DNA of 64,000 bases from Chryseobacterium gleum (GCA_945882095.1 CAMCWF010000001.1:182540-246539), one strand, 5' to 3'. Shown: positions 18,549 to 28,078, counted from the stretch's first letter. Numbers and translations: made by a program. The notes: generated by a model not told the origin, from the letters alone.

Positions 18549-20555
18549 CTATTTTAATTGGATGTCCATTTGGATTTCTTCTCCATTTTCTGAATCCAAA
18601 TCTCTACCACCACGTCCTAAATGGGTCATTACATTTCTGAATCCGATGTAACATTTAGCGGTATCTTGATATTCAAACGTACGTGTTGAATTCATCAAGT
18701 AATATCCGATGTCTTTCCAAGAACCCCCTCTTATTACCTTACGTTTTTTAACAGGATGGTCGTCATCTTTTGCATCGTAGACATACTCACTGTTCATGTC
18801 ATGGGTAAATTCATAGGCTGATTCATCGTACGCCGTATTACACCATTCTGCAACATTCCCCGCCATACAATATAGACCAAACGCATTTGGATTGTAAGAG
18901 TATACTTTTACGGTATGGAAACCACCATCCTCAAAATACCTACCTCTCATCGGTTTAAAATTCGCAAGGAAACAACCGTTTGCATTTCGAATGTATGGGC
19001 CACCCCATGGGTATTGGGACAATTCGAGGTCTCCACGTGCAGCTCTTTCCCATTCCATTTCACTTGGCAATCTGAAATCATTTACATAAAGATCTCCATT
19101 TGCCAATAACCAGCTATGGTAAAGTTGTGTTCTCCAAACAGAAAATGCTTTGGCTTGCGTCCAAGAAACACCCACTACAGGATAGTTATCGTAAGCGGTA
19201 TGCCAAAAATAATTTTCAGTCATTGGATCATGGAAAGAGTAGGTATAATCACGCACCCAACTTAATGTATCTGGGTAAATGTTAATTCGTTCCTTAATAA
19301 TGAACCTGCTTCGGTCAGAATGTCCTCTAATGGCATTGTGTTGACCTTTGCTGTTCGTGAAACCTAAATCTAAGTCTTGACCAGGATTGTTAAGGTAATC
19401 TGTTTCAACCAAAAGATTTCCTTTGTCATCTTGCGGAATTGTTTTGTAAGATGTGTCTAATGGTGAAACCGTTCCATCATACCAAACCATTGATCCATCG
19501 TTGGTAAGGGTAGACCTGTGCATTCCGTTTGATTTGTCATCTTTTGAAAGCGGATTTCTTCTGGCTTTGGGATCTAAATTGTTTAACGTACCTGAGAAGG
19601 AATTATCAGCAGTTTTCACTTTTCCTCTTTTGGCTGCCTCTTTATAGTCTATCCAGTAATAATCGTAGAACAACAAACGCGTATCAATTTGCTTGTTTTT
19701 GTAAAATTGCTCTTCATTGGAAACATACATATCTGATAACAACATTGCAATTTCAGGATCTTCATAACTGATTGGAACTTCCCAGTTTAAAATGAAGTAT
19801 TTTCTGTTTTCTATTCTACCCCCTTGCGCTTTTGTTACAGCTTTGTATTCAGTTTCTTGTTTCAAACCTTTTTCGTCGGGTTTTCCAGTTTTACCCACTT
19901 CATTTGAATAGGTACTAAGAATGGCAGAAACTTCCTCTGGATTAAGGGTGATGTCTAATTTATCTCTTGTGATTTTTTTGACATCGGATTCTTTAGCTTT
20001 GAATTTTTCCCAAATTGAATTATTGGACTTCAAACCGTTGTTGTAACCCATTAACATTAAATAGGCTCGATCTAGGTCTTGGGCTTCGTCTTCTGTAATA
20101 AAAGGTTGAAAAGGATCATTTGCACCCTGTACATCAGAACCTGAGGCAATTACAGAACGGTAAGGCTCTTTGAAGAAATCATCAGGCACATTCACCCACT
20201 GTTCAGCATCATCCCCTGACTGTCTGCGATACAATTTTTCTCTGGCGATTGAATCCCTAACCCAATTTACAAATTGACGGTACTCATTGTTGGATATTTC
20301 CGAAGCATCCATATAATAGGCTTGCAACGAAATGGTTCTGCTTCGGGTGGTGTGTAAACCCATGATGTCTTTATCATCCTCACCCGTTTGGAAGGCACCG
20401 GATGGAATGTATACCATTCCGTAAGGAACTTTTCCTGGACCCAAAATATCTGGATAGAAAGTATCACGGCCCTTAACCCCAACGAGATTTCCATCTACAG
20501 GGTCACAGGATGTTAGTAGTAAAACTACAATGGCGAAAGCAAAAATTCTTTTCAT
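18549..20555 (-). CDS. gldK: Type IX secretion/gliding lipoprotein GldK (expanded)
   Basis: 668 residues. Lipoprotein signal with lipobox 'LLTSC' at Cys17. The protein has the formylglycine-generating-enzyme/sulfatase-modifying fold used by GldK/PorK: 'GMVYIPSGAFQTGEDDKD' near residue 46 and, from residue ~458, 'YPVVGVSWTQAKAFSVW', 'RLPSEMEWERAARG', 'GNVAEWCNTAYD', 'RKVIRGGSWKD', 'CYIGFRNVM'. GldK forms the outer-membrane-associated ring with GldN. It is about 200 residues longer than the best-studied GldK proteins, with the extra in the middle (~110-400). It begins the gldK-L-M-N run, 109 bases after porP/sprF. Confidence 0.95.
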   Translation of the reverse strand: MKRIFAFAIVVLLLTSCDPVDGNLVGVKGRDTFYPDILGPGKVPYGMVYIPSGAFQTGEDDKDIMGLHTTRSRTISLQAYYMDASEISNNEYRQFVNWVRDSIAREKLYRRQSGDDAEQWVNVPDDFFKEPYRSVIASGSDVQGANDPFQPFITEDEAQDLDRAYLMLMGYNNGLKSNNSIWEKFKAKESDVKKITRDKLDITLNPEEVSAILSTYSNEVGKTGKPDEKGLKQETEYKAVTKAQGGRIENRKYFILNWEVPISYEDPEIAMLLSDMYVSNEEQFYKNKQIDTRLLFYDYYWIDYKEAAKRGKVKTADNSFSGTLNNLDPKARRNPLSKDDKSNGMHRSTLTNDGSMVWYDGTVSPLDTSYKTIPQDDKGNLLVETDYLNNPGQDLDLGFTNSKGQHNAIRGHSDRSRFIIKERINIYPDTLSWVRDYTYSFHDPMTENYFWHTAYDNYPVVGVSWTQAKAFSVWRTQLYHSWLLANGDLYVNDFRLPSEMEWERAARGDLELSQYPWGGPYIRNANGCFLANFKPMRGRYFEDGGFHTVKVYSYNPNAFGLYCMAGNVAEWCNTAYDESAYEFTHDMNSEYVYDAKDDDHPVKKRKVIRGGSWKDIGYYLMNSTRTFEYQDTAKCYIGFRNVMTHLGRGGRDLDSENGEEIQMDIQLK

Positions 20556-20664
20556 TTTTTCCTTTTTTGGTTCTTACATTATCCAAACTATACTTGCTAC
20601 AGGTTTTTGAAGCTCGGGTATAACGGCAGAACAATAAAAATGGTTACATCATCAATACATACAA

Positions 20665-21609
20665 TTAATTACCCAGCCATCTTGGATGTGTGGAATACGT
20701 CTTCGGAGGCATTGGTAAATAATAGCAATATTTTACAAAAAACTCATGCGAACCTCTTGAGATGCTCGATAATTTATTAATGGTTAAGTCATATGAATAA
20801 CCAACTGTAAAGTTTTTGAAAGCGTTATATCCTAGCATAATTGCAAGTGCATCTGATGTACGGTAGGTTAAACCAGCGTAAGCGATGTCGTCTCCATCTT
20901 TTTTGAAGAAATACCGTGAATTAATGTCTACTGAATATTTCACCATATCTGTTCTCATCAATAGATTAAAATCCAATGATCCTGGACCTACGTTTGAAAG
21001 TTTATATCCTCCCATTGCGTAGTAGTGTCTTGCCGTTGAATATCCCGTTGTACCAATTCCAGTAGCGGATCCCAACAATTCAGATTCGCTTAGATGGGTT
21101 GAAGATAAGCCTGCGTAAAAATTTTTCCCTTTTAAATAAAGTCCAAAATTAAGGTCTAGGTTGGCTGAAGTAAAATTTGCGGCTGGTAATGTAGGGTCAA
21201 CTAAGGTTTGAGGGGGTATCCATGAAGGATTCATAGCATAAGTCATCATCCCTATTCCAATACCTGCACCCAAGGTACCAACATTACCTAAAGAAATTGG
21301 GTAAGAATAATTTAACAAAATGTTATTTTGTCTGGAGAAACCGATTGCATCATGGTAGAAAGAAATTCCAAGTCCACCAGGAAAGAAACGATTCATGTTT
21401 GCTGCAACGTTTAACACAGCAGAATTGGGAGCGCCATTTACTTTATCCCATTGATTTCTGTAAATGGAAGTGGCACAAATCCCATCGTCTAAACCCGTTT
21501 CACCCGGATTTATACTCATTTTATCATACATAAAATTGGTAATCAACTTATCTTGTTGAGCAAACATTGCGCTTGTGCACAAGAAGAAAATTATGAATAA
21601 GGATCTCAT
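20665..21609 (-). CDS. PorP/SprF-family type IX secretion outer-membrane protein
   Basis: About 314 residues with signal peptide (MRSLFIIFFLCTSAMFAQ). The PorP/SprF pattern is present: 'MYDKMSINPGETGLDD' near the N-terminus, 'SIYRNQWDKVNGAPNSAVLN', and 'SSTHLSESE' in the middle, with alternating beta strands to the end. These barrels anchor T9SS cargo or adhesins such as SprB to the motor. An upstream in-frame Met at 21621 is also possible; I chose 21609 for the cleaner signal peptide. Its place directly before gldK is a common arrangement and supports a core T9SS role. Confidence 0.9.
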   Translation of the reverse strand: MRSLFIIFFLCTSAMFAQQDKLITNFMYDKMSINPGETGLDDGICATSIYRNQWDKVNGAPNSAVLNVAANMNRFFPGGLGISFYHDAIGFSRQNNILLNYSYPISLGNVGTLGAGIGIGMMTYAMNPSWIPPQTLVDPTLPAANFTSANLDLNFGLYLKGKNFYAGLSSTHLSESELLGSATGIGTTGYSTARHYYAMGGYKLSNVGPGSLDFNLLMRTDMVKYSVDINSRYFFKKDGDDIAYAGLTYRTSDALAIMLGYNAFKNFTVGYSYDLTINKLSSISRGSHEFFVKYCYYLPMPPKTYSTHPRWLGN

Positions 21610-21737
21610 TTTCAATACCATACAAAATATTTAACTTGCAATTAAAACATTCTATTCTCCACAGTTGGGGATCAAATGCACGCTAAATTAAATAAAAAAA
21701 TGCAAAACAAAAAAATTGTGAAAATTTAAGGCTGAAG

Positions 21738-22877
21738 TCAACCTAGTTTTTGATAGGTTTTCCACCAAATATTCGGAAGTTCGTTGTTCATAGCGTTGTC
21801 GTAATCAAATTGATTGCAAGGCACAAGGTGGTGTCTTTCAAACTTTGAAAATTCATTGGGTGGGTAGGGAACTTCAAGCCACCATCGGTCTGATTTGTTG
21901 CTTTTGTAAAACACCAATTCTTGGTTTGTATCGTCGAGCACGACGGTGAACCTCAGGTAGTCTTTCTTGCTTCCAACAGGAAAATCTCCTTTTCTACTTT
22001 CAACGCCTTCCAGGAAGTACCAAATGCTATGGGCAATGATGGCCGCATCCATAGAGGTTGATTCCGAGGGATTAAAAATCCCGAAGCAAGAGGTTTTGTC
22101 ACTAATTCCGGCATACTTTGCGATTTGACAAATTTGTTCGACGTTAAATCCGTTAGGATTCCCAACTTTTTGTTGTCGCTCTGACGCTTTAATTGCATCT
22201 AGGTTGAGGCAAACGATGTCGGCATTTCTCAACAGTGGTTCTGCTGTTTTGAAGTCAGCATTAAATGCCCCTAGCCTACTTTCATCGAAAAATAACTTCT
22301 CATAAAGGTCAAGGGAGGCTGGGTTGTTCCGATTGGGTTGCACACCGATGGTTGAATGGTTAAAAAGGAAACAAGGCCTTCTCAACAGCAGCGCGCTCAA
22401 ATAACCTGCACTTTTCACATCAGATGTGGGCTCACCTAGGTGAACTTTTTCATCAATGCAGCAAATGTTAAAGAGTTGTTCATTTGATTCAAAACCAACT
22501 GAGATCGGAAATGCAAGGTCCATACTGCCCCCAATTACGATGGGAATGCAGTTTAATTTCAGAAGACTTGAAACGACGGTTTGAATCGCAAAATACGTAT
22601 CATTGAGCGTTTCGCCAGGGTTGAGGTTACCTAGGTCATATATTTTCCTGTTCCAACCATTTGTGGGATACAAGGTATAGAGGGCAGATCTGAAATCCAA
22701 TGGATTGTTATGATGGATGTTTTTGTCTCCGCGGTATTCTGGAACATAGAATAGACAAATGGATCCTTGCTCAATTTCCTCAGAATTTTCAGGGGCAAAA
22801 AAAACTCTGTTACCTAGTTGTTCAGGAGTATACTCAACTTGTGAGGTGGACGTAAAAAATAGCGATGGGTCAAACAT
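21738..22877 (-). CDS. Arginase/formiminoglutamase-like protein, likely degenerate metal site
   Basis: 379 residues. The fold text follows the Bacteroidota arginase-like ('formimidoylglutamase') family: 'CIPIVIGGSMDLAFPISVG', 'FNHSTIGVQPNRNNPASLDL', 'IVCLNLDAIKASE', and a strongly conserved end 'SDRWWLEVPYPPNEFSKFE'. The metal-binding motifs of true arginases are changed: GGSMD has no His, and the DAHxD and DxDxxDP motifs read 'CIDEKVHLGE' and 'NLDAIKAS'. Catalysis is therefore doubtful. As I recall, a gene of this family often sits next to gldK clusters in Flavobacteriia, which hints at a conserved, perhaps structural or regulatory, link to T9SS. A degenerate -7 box (TACTTTTA) is at about 22895-22902. 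Confidence 0.8.
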   Translation of the reverse strand: MFDPSLFFTSTSQVEYTPEQLGNRVFFAPENSEEIEQGSICLFYVPEYRGDKNIHHNNPLDFRSALYTLYPTNGWNRKIYDLGNLNPGETLNDTYFAIQTVVSSLLKLNCIPIVIGGSMDLAFPISVGFESNEQLFNICCIDEKVHLGEPTSDVKSAGYLSALLLRRPCFLFNHSTIGVQPNRNNPASLDLYEKLFFDESRLGAFNADFKTAEPLLRNADIVCLNLDAIKASERQQKVGNPNGFNVEQICQIAKYAGISDKTSCFGIFNPSESTSMDAAIIAHSIWYFLEGVESRKGDFPVGSKKDYLRFTVVLDDTNQELVFYKSNKSDRWWLEVPYPPNEFSKFERHHLVPCNQFDYDNAMNNELPNIWWKTYQKLG

Positions 22878-22973
22878 AGGGTAAGATTCAGGACCTAAAA
22901 GTATAAAACCTAGGTGCTCAACGCCAACCTGCTGTATGTTTTAATCAAACGGCTAAAGTGAATAACTTTTGGA

Positions 22974-23357
22974 CTAAAAGAACTGCGCTATGTTGGGTTT
23001 GAAGTACAGGTTTGATTTTAGTACTTTTCCATCTTCACGATAAATTGGTTTTCCATTTTCATCGAGTTTACTCATGTTCGAGCGTTGAATTTCCATAAAC
23101 ACCTCTTCAATTTTGTGTTGCATACCATGACGCAAAAGAGTTCCGCATAGAATGTAGAGCTGGTCCCCCAATGCATCCGCAATTTCTACGATGTCTCCTT
23201 TTTCAGCGGCTTCCAGGTACTCCTCATTTTCTTCCTTCATCAAATTGAATCTTAATTTCACAGAGGGTTCATCTAAAAGGGTAGGTTGGTTGTAATTTTC
23301 TATTCCAAAGGCATTGTGAAAAACCTCAACTTGCTCAATGATTTCTTTAAATTTCAT
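22974..23357 (-). CDS. MazG-like nucleotide pyrophosphohydrolase
   Basis: 127 residues, all-alpha NTP pyrophosphohydrolase of the MazG/PRA-PH superfamily. The metal-binding pattern is visible: 'MKEENEEYLEA' supplies the E-E-x-x-E acids and 'EIADALGDQLYILCG' the downstream E...D. Such enzymes remove pyrophosphate from non-canonical or excess NTPs. A C-terminal 'KSNLYFKPNIAQFF' tail is typical of the short family. It begins one base after the stop of the surface-protein gene, so it is in the E1 operon by position. Confidence 0.82.
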   Translation of the reverse strand: MKFKEIIEQVEVFHNAFGIENYNQPTLLDEPSVKLRFNLMKEENEEYLEAAEKGDIVEIADALGDQLYILCGTLLRHGMQHKIEEVFMEIQRSNMSKLDENGKPIYREDGKVLKSNLYFKPNIAQFF

Positions 23358-23358
23358 C

Positions 23359-24912
23359 TTATTTAATTAAATGTATAAATCCGTGATAAATGTCCCTTTG
23401 ATTTTCGAAAGTGGCGATTACTGAATAAAAGTAAATTCCTTCGGCACACGTTTCGTTTTTATATAAACCATCCCAGCAGATTTTGTCAGTGGAAAGTTTG
23501 CACACCAAGTTTCCCCAACGATCTTGAATGTCCCCTTGAATGGTTAGTCCACATGGATTTTGAAGGCACCACAAATCATTTTCAAAATCGGCATTCGGTG
23601 TAAAGACATTGGGGAAAAATAAATTTGAAGCGATTGAACCCTCTAAAATCATAACATTTTGTGCAAATGAACACTGATTTGCATCTGTAACTGTGAGCAT
23701 ATGATTCCCTGGGTTTAATCCCAAACTGACAGAATCTACGGTTACACCATCCACGGTAAAAACATAGGGTAGATTTCCTCCAATTGCGCCTATTATTTTT
23801 ATGAATCCTTTGTCATTGGTGCAAATTGGATCTTGCTTTTCATATTGAATGAAGCTAGGAGCGCCAAGGGTTGGGATGGTCACTTGTGTATTCAATTGGC
23901 AACCATTGACATCCTCTACGGTTAGGGGGTAGGCACCACCGGCAAGGTTGTTGAAAGTCGACGTTACTTGCGGCGCAATGCCGGAAAGGATGTAATTGTA
24001 AGGCGCTTGCCCCCCTTGCACTGAATTAACGACAAGTTGACCATTGTTGTCATTGCATGCTGCTGCGGTAATTAAATTTTGTACAGACAGTATGGCTGAT
24101 GAGGGTAAAATGAAAATGGAGGTGTCGGCATAACAACCATTTAAATTGACAAAAACTTGATAGGTATTGGGTGTTAAGGAATCAGCAATATTCTCATTGG
24201 AAACATTGGGTGTCCATGAAAAACTTCCTTGGTTTATGCCATTTACCAGCACTTCTATCGAGGCATTGGCCAATCCGCAAGTGGTTTGGGTAACGTTGGT
24301 TGTTAAATCAATCTGATTGGGGCAAAGGGATGGGGGTAAAATACAACAATTTCCTCCTTGTGAAATCGACAAGGTATCATATAACCAGCAGGCATATTGG
24401 GTAAAATGACTGCGCAATGTTGCGCCTGTGGTATTTTCAAAGTAGTAAACAATTTCATCGGGTGTATTTCCTCCTCCGGCGTTTACATTGGTGTCACATA
24501 ATCCTGCTACCCCAACCATGAGGCCTCCCCAAGGCCCAGCGCCATTGTTATGTTGGGGCGTGTAACCAACAGATGGCGGATTTTGAGGCGGATTAATAAC
24601 CACAATTGAAGGGTTGACTCCCGTTATGCTGGTTGGGTAGTTTCCTAACAAACAATTATTGTTGTTTTGGACTGAATTAAACCCGGCATAGATTACTTGG
24701 GAAACGTTTGAAACAAAGGGTCCGGTTAGGGTAACCTGTATGGGCTCATAGGTACAGATACCAAGAATTAGGTTGGGAATGTTTTGATCTACGTCAATGG
24801 TGAGAACCCCCCCGTCATAATTAGAGTATATGATGAGATTTCCATTGGGGTTGCATATGGATTGTGACCAAGCAATGTGAGAAACAAAACACAGAACAAA
24901 AACTTTCCACAT
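23359..24912 (-). CDS. Secreted protein with type B (gliding-associated) T9SS C-terminal domain
   Basis: 517 residues with signal peptide (ends 'SHIAWSQ'). The C-terminal ~85 residues are a gliding-motility-associated (CHU_C, type B) sorting domain: 'NLFFPNVFTPNADFENDLWC', '...DRWGNLVCKLSTDKICWDG', 'EGIYFYSVIATFEN'. Repeating SprB-like units occur before it ('AACNDNNGQLVVNSVQGGQAPYN' type, residues ~280-425), and the N-terminal part resembles an unassigned adhesin domain with Cys pairs. It is probably a cell-surface or secreted adhesin exported by the T9SS. Its ATG overlaps the TGA of the E1 gene (ATGA), which is unusual for such a cargo gene. Confidence 0.85.
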   Translation of the reverse strand: MWKVFVLCFVSHIAWSQSICNPNGNLIIYSNYDGGVLTIDVDQNIPNLILGICTYEPIQVTLTGPFVSNVSQVIYAGFNSVQNNNNCLLGNYPTSITGVNPSIVVINPPQNPPSVGYTPQHNNGAGPWGGLMVGVAGLCDTNVNAGGGNTPDEIVYYFENTTGATLRSHFTQYACWLYDTLSISQGGNCCILPPSLCPNQIDLTTNVTQTTCGLANASIEVLVNGINQGSFSWTPNVSNENIADSLTPNTYQVFVNLNGCYADTSIFILPSSAILSVQNLITAAACNDNNGQLVVNSVQGGQAPYNYILSGIAPQVTSTFNNLAGGAYPLTVEDVNGCQLNTQVTIPTLGAPSFIQYEKQDPICTNDKGFIKIIGAIGGNLPYVFTVDGVTVDSVSLGLNPGNHMLTVTDANQCSFAQNVMILEGSIASNLFFPNVFTPNADFENDLWCLQNPCGLTIQGDIQDRWGNLVCKLSTDKICWDGLYKNETCAEGIYFYSVIATFENQRDIYHGFIHLIK

Positions 24913-26981
24913 CAGTACTTCATTAAAGAATCCAACGCTTTGGCGACTTTTTCGGCATTTGGTAAGATTTCGGCCTCGAGTGCTGAGTTGAGTGGAATTG
25001 CAGGTGTATCAACGGAACCCACCAAGCCAACCGGTGCATCCAATTCACTAAAGCATGCTTTTTGAATGCGTCCGATGAGGCTGAGTCCAAAGGAGCATTC
25101 TTGAGATTCTTCGGTAACGACCAACACCTTGCCATGTTTTCTTGCCAATTCAAAGATGGCAGTTTCATCCAAAGGATTGAGGGTCCGTAAATCCAATATT
25201 TCAATGGTTTCAGGAAAATTTTTAGCTGCTTCAAGGGTCCAATATACTCCTCTGCCATAGGTTATTACGCCTACGCTTTCTCCGTTTCTTACTTTTTCAA
25301 CAGATGCTGTTTGAACGGTCCTTGCTTTTCCGATGGGGATGCTGTAATTTTCATCAGGCTCAATTGACATTGCACCTTCTGTACCAGGAATTTTTGACCA
25401 ATACAAACCTTTATGTTCAAGAATGACAACAGGATTTGGGTCGTAATAGGCGGCCTTCATGAGTCCTTTGAGATCTGCTCCTGTTGATGGGTAGACGACT
25501 TTAATCCCTCGAATATTCACCAAAATCGATTCAACGCTGGAAGAGTGGTATGGCCCACCCGATCCATATGCACCAATGGGTACACGAATCACGCAGCTTA
25601 CAGGCCATTTCCCATTGGACAGGTAAAAACTTCTGGATACTTCTGTAAAAAGTTGGTTAAGCCCTGGCCAGATGTAATCGGCAAATTGGACTTCAACAAT
25701 GGGTTTTAGTCCTGCGGCAGACATCCCCACGGTGGAGCCGATGATAAAAGCCTCTTGGATGGGGGTGTTGAAAACCCTGTGATCCCCAAAGCTTTGTGCA
25801 AGTGTTGCTGCTTCTCTAAAAACTCCTCCGAGTCTTCCTCCCACATCTTGACCGTATAAAATTGCCTCGGGATGTTTTTGCATTAACTCCCTAACAGCAA
25901 AAAGTGCCGCATCGACCATTACTGTTTTTTTTCTCCCTGCAGGTTCGCGAATACCTTGTTCCTCGATAAGGTCTGTAGGTGCAAAAATAAAATCTCTAAT
26001 GCTTTTTGGGTCTGGATCTTCGGCATTCAAGGCTTTCAAGTAATCGGAATCTACCCTTTTTTTAGAATTTGACTCAGCCAAGATGAGATCCGCCAAGGCA
26101 ACGCCATTATTCTGACATGCCTTTTTAAGTTTCGGGAAGGGGTCCTTTTCAGCCGCCTCTTTTAAGTCATTTCGGTACCATTCTTTCCTAACGCCTGAGG
26201 TATGATGGCCAAGTAAAGGAACATGTGCATGGATAATGAAGGGACGTCTTTCGGATCGGATGGTTTTCAGAACTTCGTTCACGGTTTCATAGCACAAGGA
26301 GAAATCGGATCCATCAATGGTCCGTACTTCAATGCCATTGAAGCCTTTTGCATATTGGGTGATGTCTTGGGCACGTGTTTCGGCTGCATTGGCGGAGATG
26401 TCCCAACCATTGTCTTGCACTAGGTAAAGGATCGGTAATTTTTTCAAGGCAGCCATTTGCAGGGCTTCTGAAACTTCTCCTTCTGTACAAGCGGCATCAC
26501 CTAGAGAGCATACGACAACCCCCGGAACGGCATCTGGCCCAACCATTCCCATTTTTTCTTTGTATTGTAAACCCATCGCAATTCCAGTGGTGGGAATGGC
26601 TTGCATGCCTGTAGCCGAAGATTGATGGATGATTTTTGGTTTATCGGGGAGGTTCAATGAGGGGTGTGAATAATAGGTTCTTCCGCCTGAGAAAGGGTCT
26701 TCTTTTTTAGCAAAAACTTGAAGCATTAATTCATAAGGTGACATTCCAATGCTTAAGAGGATGCTGTCATCTCGGTAATATGGGGAAACCCAATCGTTTT
26801 CATTGAGCTGAAGTCCCAATGCAATCTGAATGGCTTCGTGACCACGCGAGGTAGCGTGTACGTATTTCGAAGTGATTTCTTTGTTCAATTCATAAATTTC
26901 AGTCAAATGTTTGGCATCGCACATCAATTCAAAGGCTTGAAGGAAGGTGTTTTTGTTTGGCTGTAAAGATTCTGAATTCAT
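24912..26981 (-). CDS. 2-oxoacid dehydrogenase E1, alpha-beta fusion
   Basis: 689 residues. Residues ~1-330 are the TPP-binding E1-alpha half: 'GDAACTEGEVSEALQMA...QDNGWDI' is the GDG..N-type TPP motif. Residues ~355-689 are the E1-beta half ('ILYGQDVGGRLGGVFREA', 'GPYHSSSVESILVNIRGIKV'). The fusion is typical of Bacteroidota branched-chain 2-oxoacid (2-oxoisovalerate) dehydrogenase E1, which decarboxylates branched-chain keto acids and passes the acyl group to E2 lipoate; pyruvate cannot be excluded. No E2 or E3 gene is in the window. The gene heads the transcript with the T9SS protein and MazG-like gene. Confidence 0.9.
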   Translation of the reverse strand: MNSESLQPNKNTFLQAFELMCDAKHLTEIYELNKEITSKYVHATSRGHEAIQIALGLQLNENDWVSPYYRDDSILLSIGMSPYELMLQVFAKKEDPFSGGRTYYSHPSLNLPDKPKIIHQSSATGMQAIPTTGIAMGLQYKEKMGMVGPDAVPGVVVCSLGDAACTEGEVSEALQMAALKKLPILYLVQDNGWDISANAAETRAQDITQYAKGFNGIEVRTIDGSDFSLCYETVNEVLKTIRSERRPFIIHAHVPLLGHHTSGVRKEWYRNDLKEAAEKDPFPKLKKACQNNGVALADLILAESNSKKRVDSDYLKALNAEDPDPKSIRDFIFAPTDLIEEQGIREPAGRKKTVMVDAALFAVRELMQKHPEAILYGQDVGGRLGGVFREAATLAQSFGDHRVFNTPIQEAFIIGSTVGMSAAGLKPIVEVQFADYIWPGLNQLFTEVSRSFYLSNGKWPVSCVIRVPIGAYGSGGPYHSSSVESILVNIRGIKVVYPSTGADLKGLMKAAYYDPNPVVILEHKGLYWSKIPGTEGAMSIEPDENYSIPIGKARTVQTASVEKVRNGESVGVITYGRGVYWTLEAAKNFPETIEILDLRTLNPLDETAIFELARKHGKVLVVTEESQECSFGLSLIGRIQKACFSELDAPVGLVGSVDTPAIPLNSALEAEILPNAEKVAKALDSLMKY

Positions 26982-27001
26982 GACATCAACTAATTAGAGT
27001 A

Positions 27002-27009
27002 CAAATATA
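27002..27009 (-). promoter_or_regulatory. -7 box of the E1 dehydrogenase operon
   Basis: Read on the minus strand it is TATATTTG, an exact TAnnTTTG match that ends 20 bases before the ATG at 26981. The -33 element is not evident. Confidence 0.6.
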
Positions 27010-27028
27010 CAAAAGTGACCTTTTGGAA

Positions 27029-28066
27029 TTATGAAACGGCACTTTCTAGCATTTTAAGGGTTCCTAAATCTGCATTCATCTCGCACCGCAGTCCAACGGG
27101 AATGGTCCATTTAAAGCTAACATGTCCTATGGGCGCTCCTATAAATACAGGGACATCAATGCAATTTACGTGTTGTTTGAGCACTTCAATCAATGAAAAG
27201 GAAGTAAGCGGGTTTTCGGGTTCACAATGCGTAAATTGTCCCAGGACAATTCCATTGATTTTATCAAATGCACCGGTGAGTCGAAGCGTGGTAAGCATTC
27301 TATCAATTCTGTAAGGCTCCTCATTTGTTTCTTCTAGGAACAGAATTTTATTTTCCCAATTGGGCAAATACCCAGACCCGATGATTGAGCAGATTACGGA
27401 AAGGTTTCCTCCGACCATTTCTCCTTTCGCGTAACCTGACTTAAGTGTTTGAAAGGCTTGGTTCTGCAGTGGAGCCGTGGGAAAATACGTTGGCACATCG
27501 GTAAAAAGTACGTTTTTCAGTGCCTCGATGGAGAATGCGTTCCAGGTAGAATATCCGACTGGGCCATGGAAGGTAACCAATCCTGTTTTGGCATACATAG
27601 AATTTAGCAGGGATGTAATGTCACTAAAGCCCAAGAAAACCTTGGGATTTTTTTTGATAAGCTCATAATCAATGAGGTCAATGATTCTGGCACTCCCCCA
27701 CCCTCCTTTGATGCAAAAAATTCCTTTTACGGAGGAATCCTCAAAGAAGGCATTTAATTCATTCGCACGGTCTTCGTCGGTACCGGAGAGGTAACCAAAT
27801 TTCTTGCGTACATTTTCCCCTACTTTGATTTTAAAACCGAGTTGTGTTAAGGTGTTTGTAAACAGGCTAACATAATTTTGGTCCCAAACGGCCCCCGCCA
27901 ATCCGGCAATTGCAATGGTATCGCCTTTGGCTAATTTTGGGGGTTTAATTGTTTTTATCGAGACGTGATCAGCAGTTTTAGATAGGACTTTACTTGGAAA
28001 AGTGACGGTCGAAGCAGCGAGGAGACCGCTTAATTTTATAAAATTTCTTCTTCCTTGGTCTTCCAT
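27029..28066 (-). CDS. LD-carboxypeptidase (S66) with Tat-like signal
   Basis: 345 residues. Serine peptidase of family S66, which removes the terminal D-Ala from murein tetrapeptides. Conserved segments: 'IFCIKGGWGSARIIDLIDY', 'VFLGFSDITSLLNSM' (GxSD with the probable nucleophile Ser), 'KILFLEETNEEPYRIDRML' (Glu) and 'GAPIGHVSFKWTIPVG' (His). The N-terminus 'DQGRRNFIKLSGLLAAS' is a twin-arginine-type signal, so it is likely periplasmic, unlike cytoplasmic LdcA of E. coli. The protein starts at the ATG four bases after a perfect -7 box. Confidence 0.9.
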   Translation of the reverse strand: MEDQGRRNFIKLSGLLAASTVTFPSKVLSKTADHVSIKTIKPPKLAKGDTIAIAGLAGAVWDQNYVSLFTNTLTQLGFKIKVGENVRKKFGYLSGTDEDRANELNAFFEDSSVKGIFCIKGGWGSARIIDLIDYELIKKNPKVFLGFSDITSLLNSMYAKTGLVTFHGPVGYSTWNAFSIEALKNVLFTDVPTYFPTAPLQNQAFQTLKSGYAKGEMVGGNLSVICSIIGSGYLPNWENKILFLEETNEEPYRIDRMLTTLRLTGAFDKINGIVLGQFTHCEPENPLTSFSLIEVLKQHVNCIDVPVFIGAPIGHVSFKWTIPVGLRCEMNADLGTLKMLESAVS

Positions 28067-28070
28067 GAAT

Positions 28071-28078
28071 CAAAAATA
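28071..28078 (-). promoter_or_regulatory. -7 box of the LD-carboxypeptidase gene
   Basis: Minus-strand TATTTTTG, an exact TAnnTTTG match, followed by four bases (ATTC) and the ATG at 28066. This predicts a leaderless transcript. Confidence 0.7.

Noticed and set aside
21610..21640. Bacteroidota -7 box for porP/sprF
   Set aside because: The nearest match (TATTTTG) lacks one base of spacing, so the box does not fit TAnnTTTG.
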